Source of the DNA: Lysobacter_C viscosus
Lineage (GTDB): Bacteria > Pseudomonadota > Gammaproteobacteria > Xanthomonadales > Xanthomonadaceae
Assembly (NCBI RefSeq): GCF_046600715.1
Contig: NZ_JBJMAV010000009.1
Coordinates: 1 to 64,000, forward strand
DNA: 64,000 nt
Reading direction: 5' to 3'
Part shown: positions 1-8,058 of the stretch, one piece after another
Layout: every line of letters begins with the position of its first letter
Position numbering within the stretch: the stretch's first letter is position 1
Made by a program: the position numbers and the translations under genes
Notes under the pieces: model-generated
What the model was told of the DNA's origin: nothing
The model's input: only the letters and a program-made list of their open reading frames with translations
The model's database searches: none

Positions 1-1
1 C

Positions 2-814
2 GCCGGCGCGGCCGCGCCGCACCGCGACCCGGCCGCCCGTGCCCTGCGTTACCTGGTCCGCGTCCCGATGCTCGTGTGGCACCTGCTGGTGCACCTGCCG
101 CTGACCCTGCTGCTGATCACCCCGTTGACCGCGGCCATGCGCCTGGGCGGGGACGAGGGGCTGGACCACCGCGTGATCCGCGCCTGGTCCGCAGGGCTGA
201 TGCGGGTGTTCGGTTTCCGCCTGCGCAGGGTCGGGACGCCCTTGCCGGGCGGGGTGATGTTCGTGGCCAACCACGTCAGCTGGATCGACATCGAGATGCT
301 GCACAGCCAGCGGATGATGGGGTTCGTCGCCAAGCGCGAGATCTCCCAGTGGCCGGTGGTGGGCTGGATGGCATCGCGCGCCGAGACCATCTTCCACGCC
401 CGCGGCAGCACCGAGTCGCTGGGCGGCGTGCTGCACGAGATGCTGGCCCGGCTGCGCGAGGGACGCGCGGTCGGCGTGTTCCCCGAGGGCGGCACCCGGG
501 GCGGGGACGAGATCGGCCCGTTCCACGCGCGCATCTTCCTGGCCGCGGTCGAGGCCGGGGTTCCGGTGCAACCGGTGGCGCTCAAGTACGGCGATGGGGG
601 CAGCGCGCAGTCGGTGGTCGCCTTCGGGCCCCGCGAGAACTTCGTGGCCAATTTCTTCAGGCTGCTGGGCGAGCCGGCGCGCGTGGCCGAGGTGCATTTC
701 CTCCAGCCCATCCTGCCGGGGCAGGCCGAGGGCCGGCGCCGCATCGCCGAGCTGGCCCGGCAGCGGATCGTGGAGGCGATGGGGATGTCGCCGGACGCAG
801 CAGCCGGGGACTAG
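2..814 (+). CDS. plsC: 1-acyl-sn-glycerol-3-phosphate acyltransferase (PlsC/LPLAT family), 5' end cut by window
   Basis: Transfers an acyl chain to lysophosphatidic acid to make phosphatidic acid at the inner membrane. The protein shows the acyltransferase motif NHVSWID (NHx4D type), a later FPEGGT block that fits the substrate-binding FPEGT motif, and a hydrophobic N-terminal stretch. The frame stays open to the left edge and the residues before the first ATG (position 68) read RALRYLVRVP, which looks like genuine family sequence. The real start is therefore probably upstream of the window; 68 is the fallback. The family and reaction are secure; the exact acyl donor is not visible. Confidence 0.88.
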   Translation, partial: AGAAAPHRDPAARALRYLVRVPMLVWHLLVHLPLTLLLITPLTAAMRLGGDEGLDHRVIRAWSAGLMRVFGFRLRRVGTPLPGGVMFVANHVSWIDIEMLHSQRMMGFVAKREISQWPVVGWMASRAETIFHARGSTESLGGVLHEMLARLREGRAVGVFPEGGTRGGDEIGPFHARIFLAAVEAGVPVQPVALKYGDGGSAQSVVAFGPRENFVANFFRLLGEPARVAEVHFLQPILPGQAEGRRRIAELARQRIVEAMGMSPDAAAGD

Positions 815-883
815 GCGGCTCGCAGTCGGACCGCGGACTGCGTTGCCGTCCGTACCGCGCGCGCCCGGATGACAAGATCGACC

Positions 884-903
884 ATTCCCCATTCCCCATT
901 CCC
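884..903. repeat. Short tandem repeat of ATTCCCC (three units)
   Basis: Two full ATTCCCC units and one ATTCCC lie head to tail, ending nine bases before the ATG of the YheT-type gene. They occupy the place where a ribosome binding site would be expected, and no good Shine-Dalgarno sequence is seen there. Confidence 0.7.
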
Positions 904-911
904 GGCCCTCG

Positions 912-1907
912 ATGCTCACCGCCGCCGACTACCAGCCACCGCGCTGGCTTCGCAACGCCCATGTGCAGTCCGTACTGGGTTCCAGCCCCTTGCGCCGCCG
1001 GCAGGGCGAGCTCCGCCTGGCGGCCACCGGCGCGCGGACCACGGTGCACCTGGTGGATGCAGGCGACGGGGTGCGGCTGCAGGGCCTGCACAGCACCGTC
1101 CCCGGGCGCGAACCGCGGGGTCTGGCGCTGCTGCTGCACGGCTGGGAGGGCAGCGTCGATTCCAGCTACATGTGCCTGACCGCGGCGGAGCTGCTCAAGC
1201 GCGGCTTCGAGGTGTTCCGGCTGAATTTCCGCGACCACGGCGACACCCACCACCTCAACGAAGCGTTGTTCCACTCCAACCGCATCGACGAAGTGGTACG
1301 CGCGGCGTGTGCGGTCGCCGACCGGTTCGGGCGGCGCCCGCTGGTGGTGGCGGGGTATTCGCTGGGCGGCAATTTCGCGCTGCGCCTGGCATTGCGCGCG
1401 CGTGCGGCGGGATTGCCGCTGGCCCACGTCGCCGCGGTCTGCCCGGTGCTCGACCCGTCGCGCACCATGGAGGCGATGGAGCAGGGCGTCCCCCTCTACC
1501 TGTGGTATTTCGAGCGCAAGTGGCGGCGCTCGCTGGCACGCAAGCGCCAGCTGTTCCCCCGCCACCACGACTTCGACGACCGCACCCTGGGCCTGCGCAT
1601 GCGCGCGCTCACCCAGTGGATGGTCGAGCGCCACACCGATTTCGGTTCACTTGACCGCTATTTCGACGGCTACTCGATCGCCGGCGACCGCCTTTCCGCG
1701 CTGGACGTGCCGGCCAGCATCCTGATGGCCGCCGATGACCCGGTGATCCCGGTCGAGGGCTTCCACGCGCTTTCCCTGCCCGCCTCGACGCGGCTGGAAA
1801 TCGCGCCGTGGGGCGGGCATTGCGGCTTCCTGCTCAGCGCCAGGCTGGACGGTTTCGCCGAGCGCTGGGTGGCCGAGCGGCTGGTGGCGGTCGCGGCCGC
1901 GCCCTAG
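912..1907 (+). CDS. YheT-type alpha/beta hydrolase
   Basis: Predicted serine esterase/hydrolase of the alpha/beta fold, 331 residues. The N-terminus PPRWLRNAHVQSVL is typical of the YheT (UPF0017) family, and GYSLGGN around residue 147 is the nucleophile elbow with the catalytic serine. The C-terminal segment containing PWGGHCGF supplies a plausible catalytic histidine. Substrates of YheT proteins are poorly known, so no reaction is assigned. It follows plsC on the same strand after about 100 bases containing a short tandem repeat, and a weak ribosome site makes its translation level hard to guess. The start at ATG 912 matches the family's N-terminus. Confidence 0.88.
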   Translation: MLTAADYQPPRWLRNAHVQSVLGSSPLRRRQGELRLAATGARTTVHLVDAGDGVRLQGLHSTVPGREPRGLALLLHGWEGSVDSSYMCLTAAELLKRGFEVFRLNFRDHGDTHHLNEALFHSNRIDEVVRAACAVADRFGRRPLVVAGYSLGGNFALRLALRARAAGLPLAHVAAVCPVLDPSRTMEAMEQGVPLYLWYFERKWRRSLARKRQLFPRHHDFDDRTLGLRMRALTQWMVERHTDFGSLDRYFDGYSIAGDRLSALDVPASILMAADDPVIPVEGFHALSLPASTRLEIAPWGGHCGFLLSARLDGFAERWVAERLVAVAAAP

Positions 1908-1977
1908 GGCCGGCTTCGGGCAGCCCCGGCGGGGCGCCAGTACAATCGCCGGTTCGACCCGAGAACCGAGTGCCCGA

Positions 1978-4062
1978 GTGTCCGACCACGCCCCCACGAT
2001 CGATGCGCTGCGCCGCGGCGCCGCCCCCGAAGCCCTGGCCGCCGCCCGCGAAGCCGTGGCCGCGCAGCCCGACGACGCCACCGCCCAGCGCATGCTGGCG
2101 GCGGCACTGCGCCTGTCGGGCGAGATGGATGCCGCGCTGGAGGCGATCGACCGCGCCATCGAGCTGACCCCCGACGACCCGGGGCTGCACCTGGAGCGCG
2201 CCGGGCTGATGCTGGACGGTCGCAAGCTCGACGAGGCCGAGGCTTCGCTGGCGCGCAGCATCGGCCTGGATCCCAACCAGTTCCCCGCCTACATCATCCA
2301 GGGCCAGCTGGCGCTGGGCCGCGGCGACCTGGACGAGGCCGAGCGCCTCGCCCGCACCGCCGCGCGCATCGCCCCCGACCATCCGCAGGTCGCCGCGCTG
2401 GAAGGCAGCCTGGCGGTGCGCCGCGGTGATGCCGATCGCGGACTGGCGCTGCTGGGCACGGCGGCCGAGCGCCATCCCGACGACATGCAGGTGCGCCACG
2501 CGCTGGCGTTCGCATACCTCGCCAAGGGGCACTTCGCGTTCGCCGAGCAGGCGTTCCGCCAGTTGCTTGCCAAGCAGCCGCGGTCGCGTTCGCTGCGTTT
2601 CATGATCGCCGACCTGCTGCGCCGGCAGGGCCGCCCCGCCGAGGCCGCCGACGAACTGTCGCCGCTGCTGGACGACCCCGCCGCCACGCCCGGGCTCAAG
2701 CGGATGGTCGGGCAGGCCGAACTGCAGGCCGGGCGACCGGAGCGCGCGCTGCCGCTGCTGAAGGACGCATTGGCCGCCAAGCCCGACGACCGGGCCACGC
2801 TGGTGGCGCTGGTGGACACATGGCGGCGGCTGCCCGAGGCCGGGGATGATGCCCGCAACACCCTCGACGCCGCGCTGGCCACCCACCCCGGCGTCGACGC
2901 GCTGTGGCGCGCGCGGCTGGTCTTCGAGCCGTTCGCCGGCGATGCCGCACGTGCCGTGGTCGAGCGCTGGCAGGCGGCCATGCCCGACCACGTGACGGCA
3001 CTGGAGGCGATGGCCACCATCCACCGCCAGGCAGGCGAGCAGGACGCGGCCGAAGCCGTCGCGCGGCGGATCGTGGAGCTCCAGCCCGGCCATACCCAGG
3101 CCGAACTGCGGCTGGTCGACAGCCTCATCGGCCGTGGCGACCACGACGGTGCGATCAGCCGGGTGCGCTCGCTGGTTGACCAGGCCCAGGACGAGGCCGC
3201 ACGCGCAAACCTGCGGCAGCTGCTCGGACGCGTGTACGACCTCGCAGGCCGCCATGACGATGCGGCCACGCTGTGGACCGGACTGCAGGCCGAAAAGGCG
3301 CCGCGCGGCCTGCCGCTGCCCGCACACGCCGGCGCGACCGGCGAGCTCCCCGAGCCGGTGCAGGCGCCAGAGGGCGCGGCCAGCGTGCTGTTCCTGTGGG
3401 GCGCGCCGGGTTCGCTCGTGGAGCGTATCGGCACCACGCTCGCCCTGGCCCGTGCACCGCTCCAGCCCGATCGTTTCAGTTCGGCGCCGCCACGCGATGG
3501 CCTGCAGCGCATCGACACGGTGGGTCGCCTCGAGGACGGCAGCCTGCCGGCCGCCGAGCTGGCCCGGTCCTGGCGCGACGCCCTGCCGTCGCGCAAGCTG
3601 ACCGGGCCGCACGTCATCGACTGGCTGCTTTGGTGGGACAACGCCCTGCTGCCGGTGATGCGCGCGCACCTGCCCGAAGCCGAGTTGATGATCGCCATCC
3701 GCGACCCGCGCGACATGCTGCTGGACTGGTTGGCGTGGGGTTCCCCGGCGCCGTACGCGATGACCTCGCCCAAGGAGGCCGCCGACTGGCTGGCGGTGTC
3801 GCTCGGGCAGGTCGCCGATCTGCACGAGAACAACCTGATGCGCCATCACCTCATCCGCATGGATGCCATCAGCGACGATCCCGCCGCAGTGTCGCGGGCG
3901 ATTGCCGAAGCACTGCAGGCCACGGTCCCCGACCCGGGTCCCGGTTCGCTCGGTCCCGCGCGCTTCGCCGCCGGCCACTGGCGCGCGTATGCCGAGCCGC
4001 TGGCCGAGGCCTTCGCGGTGCTGACGCCGGTTGCACGGCGCCTGGGCTATCCAGAGGCCTGA
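1978..4062 (+). CDS. TPR-repeat protein with degenerate sulfotransferase-like C-terminus
   Basis: A 694-residue protein starting at GTG 1978, with TACAAT at 1941-1946 as a possible -10 element. About the first 450 residues are tetratricopeptide-like helical repeats (A-x2-LGRGDLDEAE-type units), usually protein-interaction surfaces. From about residue 465 the sequence resembles sulfotransferases: FLWGAPG sits where a PAPS-binding loop (usually GxPRSGTT) would be, and AIRDPRDMLLDW matches the 3'-phosphate motif. The first loop lacks the usual SGTT, so enzymatic activity is doubtful. It could be a TPR-type sulfotransferase that has drifted, or a pseudoenzyme. There is no signal peptide. Confidence 0.75.
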   Translation: MSDHAPTIDALRRGAAPEALAAAREAVAAQPDDATAQRMLAAALRLSGEMDAALEAIDRAIELTPDDPGLHLERAGLMLDGRKLDEAEASLARSIGLDPNQFPAYIIQGQLALGRGDLDEAERLARTAARIAPDHPQVAALEGSLAVRRGDADRGLALLGTAAERHPDDMQVRHALAFAYLAKGHFAFAEQAFRQLLAKQPRSRSLRFMIADLLRRQGRPAEAADELSPLLDDPAATPGLKRMVGQAELQAGRPERALPLLKDALAAKPDDRATLVALVDTWRRLPEAGDDARNTLDAALATHPGVDALWRARLVFEPFAGDAARAVVERWQAAMPDHVTALEAMATIHRQAGEQDAAEAVARRIVELQPGHTQAELRLVDSLIGRGDHDGAISRVRSLVDQAQDEAARANLRQLLGRVYDLAGRHDDAATLWTGLQAEKAPRGLPLPAHAGATGELPEPVQAPEGAASVLFLWGAPGSLVERIGTTLALARAPLQPDRFSSAPPRDGLQRIDTVGRLEDGSLPAAELARSWRDALPSRKLTGPHVIDWLLWWDNALLPVMRAHLPEAELMIAIRDPRDMLLDWLAWGSPAPYAMTSPKEAADWLAVSLGQVADLHENNLMRHHLIRMDAISDDPAAVSRAIAEALQATVPDPGPGSLGPARFAAGHWRAYAEPLAEAFAVLTPVARRLGYPEA

Positions 4063-4090
4063 CCCGACACCCAGCGCACCCGGAGGCGCC

Positions 4091-4717
4091 ATGCAGATCC
4101 GCAGCGACAGTTTCGACAACGGCCAGCCCCTGCCGCCCGAGTTCGCCGCCGGGCGACGCGAGGGCGACGGCGTGGGCTTCGGCGCCAACCGCAACCCGCA
4201 CCTGGCCTGGAGCGACGTGCCCGAAGGCACGCGCTCGTTCGCGCTGCTGTGCATCGACCCCGACGTGCCGACGGTGGGCGAGATGGTCGGCAAGGCGGGG
4301 GTCGAGATCCCGGTCGACCAGGTCCGCACCGACTTCGTGCACTGGGCGATGGCCGACATCCCCGCCGACGTCCGCGACATTGCTGCAGGCAACTGCAGCG
4401 ATGGCGTGGTGCCGCACGGCAAGCAGGATCCGGCCGGTCCGGAAGGCGCGCGCCAGGGCCTGAACGACTACACCGGCTGGTTCCAGGACGACGACGACAT
4501 GGCCGGGCAGTGGCGCGGCTACGACGGCCCCTTCCCGCCACCCAACGACCTGCGCCTGCACCGCTATTTCTTCCGCCTGTTCGCACTGGACGTTGCGTCG
4601 CTGGAACTGCCGGCGGACTTCACCGCGGGCGACGTGCAGCGCGCGATGCAGGGCCACGTGCTGGCCGAGTGCGCGATCCACGGCACCTACTCGCTGCACC
4701 CGAAGGTCGGCGGTTGA
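4091..4717 (+). CDS. YbhB/YbcL family Raf kinase inhibitor-like protein (PEBP fold)
   Basis: A 208-residue member of the bacterial phosphatidylethanolamine-binding protein family. CIDPDVPT is the anion-binding DPDxP motif, HWAMADIPADV and a late HRYFFRLFALD segment match the family core. ATG 4091 is chosen over the upstream TTG 4031 because GGAGG lies five to nine bases before it and the family fold begins with QIRSDSF. Bacterial members have no firmly known substrate. It follows the TPR gene by 28 bases and may be cotranscribed with it. The REP pair downstream probably separates it from the convergent uppP. Confidence 0.88.
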   Translation: MQIRSDSFDNGQPLPPEFAAGRREGDGVGFGANRNPHLAWSDVPEGTRSFALLCIDPDVPTVGEMVGKAGVEIPVDQVRTDFVHWAMADIPADVRDIAAGNCSDGVVPHGKQDPAGPEGARQGLNDYTGWFQDDDDMAGQWRGYDGPFPPPNDLRLHRYFFRLFALDVASLELPADFTAGDVQRAMQGHVLAECAIHGTYSLHPKVGG

Positions 4718-4819
4718 TCCTGCAGGACGCCGCGTGCCGCAGCACCCGCGCGCAGGGTTTCGTGGGGTCTGTCATGCAGCAATCGCAGACCCCAGAGACA
4801 ACGCAACCCAGCCACCTTT

Positions 4820-4890
4820 GTAGGAGCGACGTGAGTCGCGACGGCGCACCCGGTGCGCCATGACGGTCGCGACTCACGTCGCTCCTGCAG
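4820..4890. repeat. Inverted pair of GTAG-type REP elements
   Basis: GTAGGAGCGACGTGAGTCGC at 4820-4839 is followed after a short GC-rich loop by its near-exact reverse complement ending at about 4890. Each arm also contains its own small palindrome (GCGAC-GTGA-GTCGC). This is the layout of a bacterial interspersed mosaic element. It lies between two convergent genes, where such hairpins can act as terminators or stabilise 3' ends. Confidence 0.85.
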
Positions 4891-4902
4891 GAAGGCGGCC
4901 GC

Positions 4903-5730
4903 TCAGACCCCCGCCGGCAACCACAGCAGCAACGCCACGCCCAGCACGATGCGGTAGATCGCGAAGGGCGTGTAGCGGTGCTGCCTGATGTAGCCCAGCA
5001 GCCAGCGCACCGCGACGAAGCCGGTCGCCGTGGCCGCGGCGAACGCCAGCCCCATCTCGCCCCAGGCCTCGCCGCCGGTGCCCGATTCCAGGAAATGCTC
5101 CAGCAGCGCGTAACCGCTGGCGGCGAACATCGTCGGGATGCCGACCAGGAACACGAACTCGGTCGCCGCCGAGCGCTTGCCGGTGCCGGCCAGCATCGCC
5201 ATGAAGATCGCCGCCGCCGAGCGCGAAGTGCCGGGGAACACGCCCGCCACCACCTGGGCCAGGCCGACCAGCACCGCCACCGTCCAGGTGACATGGGCCG
5301 AGTCCCCGCGCCGCTCGGCGATGCGCTCGGCGAACAGCATCCAAACGCCGCCCAGGATCAGCGCCCAGGCGACCGGCGAGACCGTGTCGGGAAGCTCCCA
5401 GCCCATCAGCCGGACCGGCAGGCCGACCGCCGCGGTCACCGCGAAGGCGGCGGCGATCTTCATCAGGTAGTCGCGGTTGACCGGGTCGCGCAGGCCGGTG
5501 GCCAGCGCCCACAGCCGTTGCCGGAACACCAGCGTGATCGCCACGATCGCGCCGGCCTGGATGACGATGTTGAACAGGTCCGAGCGCTCGCCCAGCCAGT
5601 GCTGCGCGATCAGCAGGTGGCCAGTGCTGGAGACCGGCAGGAACTCGGTCAGCCCTTCGATGATGCCCAGCAGCAGGGCGGCCAGCAGGTCATCGACGGG
5701 GCCGGCGGGAACGGTCGTGGCGATCGGCAT
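4903..5730 (-). CDS. uppP: Undecaprenyl-diphosphatase UppP (BacA)
   Basis: Removes a phosphate from undecaprenyl pyrophosphate so the lipid carrier can return to peptidoglycan and O-antigen synthesis; also linked to bacitracin resistance. The 275-residue protein is almost entirely hydrophobic. It shows both signatures: GIIEGLTEFLPVSSTGH at residues 22-38, with the catalytic glutamates and the SxGH segment, and PGTSRSA at 166-172. The start is placed at ATG 5730, which gives the usual N-terminus; a longer reading from 5871 adds 47 low-complexity residues. TATCCT on the minus strand at 5759-5764 could be its -10 box. Confidence 0.95.
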   Translation of the reverse strand: MPIATTVPAGPVDDLLAALLLGIIEGLTEFLPVSSTGHLLIAQHWLGERSDLFNIVIQAGAIVAITLVFRQRLWALATGLRDPVNRDYLMKIAAAFAVTAAVGLPVRLMGWELPDTVSPVAWALILGGVWMLFAERIAERRGDSAHVTWTVAVLVGLAQVVAGVFPGTSRSAAAIFMAMLAGTGKRSAATEFVFLVGIPTMFAASGYALLEHFLESGTGGEAWGEMGLAFAAATATGFVAVRWLLGYIRQHRYTPFAIYRIVLGVALLLWLPAGV

Positions 5731-5816
5731 GCGCGGGGTGCTGGACTCGGGGCTGCCTAGGATAGGCGATGGCGTCGCCTCCCCAGTCCGCGTCCACGCC
5801 GCTGCGCGGGCGCCCA

Positions 5817-5830
5817 TGCAAACGTATGCA
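5817..5830. promoter_or_regulatory. LacI-type operator candidate upstream of zwf
   Basis: TGCAAACGTATGCA is a 14-base imperfect palindrome with the central CG typical of LacI-family operators. It lies 25 bases before a -10-like TAGGCT (5856-5861), so just upstream of the expected -35 position. A near-identical site occurs before the TonB receptor gene at 16789-16802. Confidence 0.6.
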
Positions 5831-5882
5831 GGCCCAGCGCCGCGCCGGCCCGGTTTAGGCTGGCCGTCCAACCGGAGCGACC

Positions 5883-7349
5883 ATGACCGCCAGCACCGCC
5901 CACACCGCGCAGTTGCTTACGCTGTTCGGCGCCACCGGCGACCTCGCCGGACGGATGCTGTTCCCCTCGCTGTACGGACTCCAGGCCGAGGGGCTGCTGC
6001 CCGAGCGGCTGCGCATCCTCGGCAGCGCGCGCAGTGAACTGGACGATGCCGCCTTCCGCGAACTGGTCGCCCAGTCGGTGAAGCGCCACGCCCCCGATGG
6101 CGAGTGCCGCGAGGATGCCCTGCGCGCGCTGCTGGAGCGCATCGAATACCGCGCCGCCCCGCTCGACGACGCCACTTCGATGGCGTCGCTGGTGGAGGCG
6201 ATCGACGCACGCCGCGACGGCGACGTGCTTTGCCACCTCAGCACGGCGCCGCGCTGGTACGGCGCGGTGTGCGACGCGCTTGCCAACGGCGGCCTGGCCG
6301 GTGCCGGTACCCGGGTGATGCTGGAAAAACCCATCGGCCACGACCTGTCCAGCGCCATCGCCATCAACGACGCGGTCTCGGCGGTGTTCGACGAGTCGCA
6401 GGTGTTCCGGGTCGACCACTACCTGGGCAAGGAGGGCGTGCAGAACCTGCTGGCCCTGCGCTTCGGCAACGCGCTGTTCGAACCGCTGTGGAATGCGCGG
6501 CACATCGCGCAGGTGCAGATCACCGTGGCCGAGACCGTCGGCGTGGAGGGGCGCGGCGACTACTACGACACCGCCGGCGCGGTTCGCGACATGCTGCAGA
6601 ACCACCTGTTGCAGCTGTTGTGCCTGGTGGCGATGGAACCGCCATCGCAGTTCGAGCCCACCGCGGTGCGCAACGAGAAACTCAAGGTGCTGCGCTCGCT
6701 GCGCCCGATCGGCGCGGCCGAGGTCGCCATCGAGACCGCCGCCGGGCAGTACACCGCCGGCGCCATCGACGGCGTCGCGGTGCCGGGCTACGCACAGGAG
6801 CTGGGGCGTGCCAGCGGCACCGAGACCTTCGTCGCCATCCGCGCCCACGTGGACAACTGGCGCTGGTCGGGCGTTCCGTTCTACCTGCGTACCGGCAAGC
6901 GCCTGCCGCACCGCCGCACCGAGATCTTCATCCAGTTCCGGCAGGTGCCGCACTCGATCTTCGGGTCCGCGCCGATCGCGCCCAACTCGCTGTTGATCGA
7001 GCTTCAGCCCGACGAGCACATCAGCCTGCGACTGATGAGCAAGACCCCCGGGCTGGACCGCTCGGGCCTGCAGCTGAGCAAGGTCACGCTCGACCTGGAC
7101 ATGCAGGACGAATTCGCCGCGCACTGCCGCCGGCCCGCCTACGAGCGCCTCTACCTGGACGCGCTGGAAGGCAACGGCACGCTGTTCGTGCGTCGCGACG
7201 AGACCGAGGTGGCATGGCGGTGGGTAGATGCGATCCGCGCCGGTTGGCGCGACGCCGGGCTGCAGCCGCGCAGCTATCCGGCCGGCACCTGGGGCCCCGC
7301 CGCTGCGCTGACCCTGGGCGAACGCCACGGCCACGGCTGGCGGGAGTAG
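5883..7349 (+). CDS. zwf: Glucose-6-phosphate 1-dehydrogenase
   Basis: Oxidises glucose-6-phosphate to 6-phosphogluconolactone with NAD(P)+, the first committed step of the Entner-Doudoroff and oxidative pentose phosphate routes. The 488-residue cytoplasmic protein has the coenzyme loop GATGDLAGR near residue 16, the EKP motif at 148-150 and the active-site RVDHYLGKE at 176-184, with the catalytic base expected further on. Length is normal for the family. ATG 5883 follows CCGGAGCG. It opens a tight five-gene operon (zwf-pgl-edd-glk-eda) whose later genes mostly overlap. A LacI-type palindrome lies about 50 bases upstream, suggesting sugar control. Confidence 0.97.
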   Translation: MTASTAHTAQLLTLFGATGDLAGRMLFPSLYGLQAEGLLPERLRILGSARSELDDAAFRELVAQSVKRHAPDGECREDALRALLERIEYRAAPLDDATSMASLVEAIDARRDGDVLCHLSTAPRWYGAVCDALANGGLAGAGTRVMLEKPIGHDLSSAIAINDAVSAVFDESQVFRVDHYLGKEGVQNLLALRFGNALFEPLWNARHIAQVQITVAETVGVEGRGDYYDTAGAVRDMLQNHLLQLLCLVAMEPPSQFEPTAVRNEKLKVLRSLRPIGAAEVAIETAAGQYTAGAIDGVAVPGYAQELGRASGTETFVAIRAHVDNWRWSGVPFYLRTGKRLPHRRTEIFIQFRQVPHSIFGSAPIAPNSLLIELQPDEHISLRLMSKTPGLDRSGLQLSKVTLDLDMQDEFAAHCRRPAYERLYLDALEGNGTLFVRRDETEVAWRWVDAIRAGWRDAGLQPRSYPAGTWGPAAALTLGERHGHGWRE

Positions 7350-7353
7350 CGCG

Positions 7354-8058
7354 ATGGCCTGGGTGCAGCACGACCATGTGGATGCTGCAGCGCTGGCGAA
7401 GGCGCTGGCCGACTCGCTGCACCGGCAATGCCAGCGCGCACTCGCGCAACGTGGCCGGGCGTTGCTCGCACTGGCCGGTGGCAGCACGCCGCTGCCGGCG
7501 TACCGCGCCCTGGCCGGCGTCGCGCTCGACTGGCGCAGTGTCACCGCGATGCCCACCGACGAGCGCTGCGTGCCGCACGAGCACGCCGCCTGCAACCTGC
7601 GCGCACTGCGCGCGGCGCTTGCCGCGGCGCCGGGCGTCACGCTGGAATCGCTGACCGCCCCCGACGGCACCTGCGCTGCGTCGCTGCCCGCTGCCCGCGC
7701 GATGCTGGCCCGGCATCCGGCCGCGTTCGATGCGGTGCTGCTGGGCATGGGCGAGGACGGCCACACCGCTTCCCTGTTCCCGGGTGCGCACGGCCTGTGC
7801 GCCGCGCTCGATCCGACCCTGTCGCACGCGGCCGTGCGCATCGACCCCGAGCCGGCGCCGCCCGACGCCCCGTTCGCGCGCATCACCCTCACCGCCTCGC
7901 GCCTGCTGCACGCACGCTGCGTCATCCTCGCCCTTACCGGCCAAGCCAAGCGCGCGGTGCTGGAGCAGGCACTGGCCGGCAACGACCAGCAGCGCCACCC
8001 GGTGGCCGCGATCCTGCACGCCCCCGGTTCCACCGTGCACGTCCACTGGAGTCCGTGA
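7354..8058 (+). CDS. pgl: 6-phosphogluconolactonase
   Basis: Hydrolyses 6-phosphogluconolactone to 6-phosphogluconate. The 234-residue protein carries AGGSTP (residues 41-46), TDERCVP (68-74) and the active-site block GMGEDGHTASLFPG (131-144), all diagnostic of the DevB/SOL type. It begins four bases after the zwf stop, and its own stop codon shares one base with the edd start, so translational coupling is likely. Cytoplasmic; no unusual features. Confidence 0.96.
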   Translation: MAWVQHDHVDAAALAKALADSLHRQCQRALAQRGRALLALAGGSTPLPAYRALAGVALDWRSVTAMPTDERCVPHEHAACNLRALRAALAAAPGVTLESLTAPDGTCAASLPAARAMLARHPAAFDAVLLGMGEDGHTASLFPGAHGLCAALDPTLSHAAVRIDPEPAPPDAPFARITLTASRLLHARCVILALTGQAKRAVLEQALAGNDQQRHPVAAILHAPGSTVHVHWSP

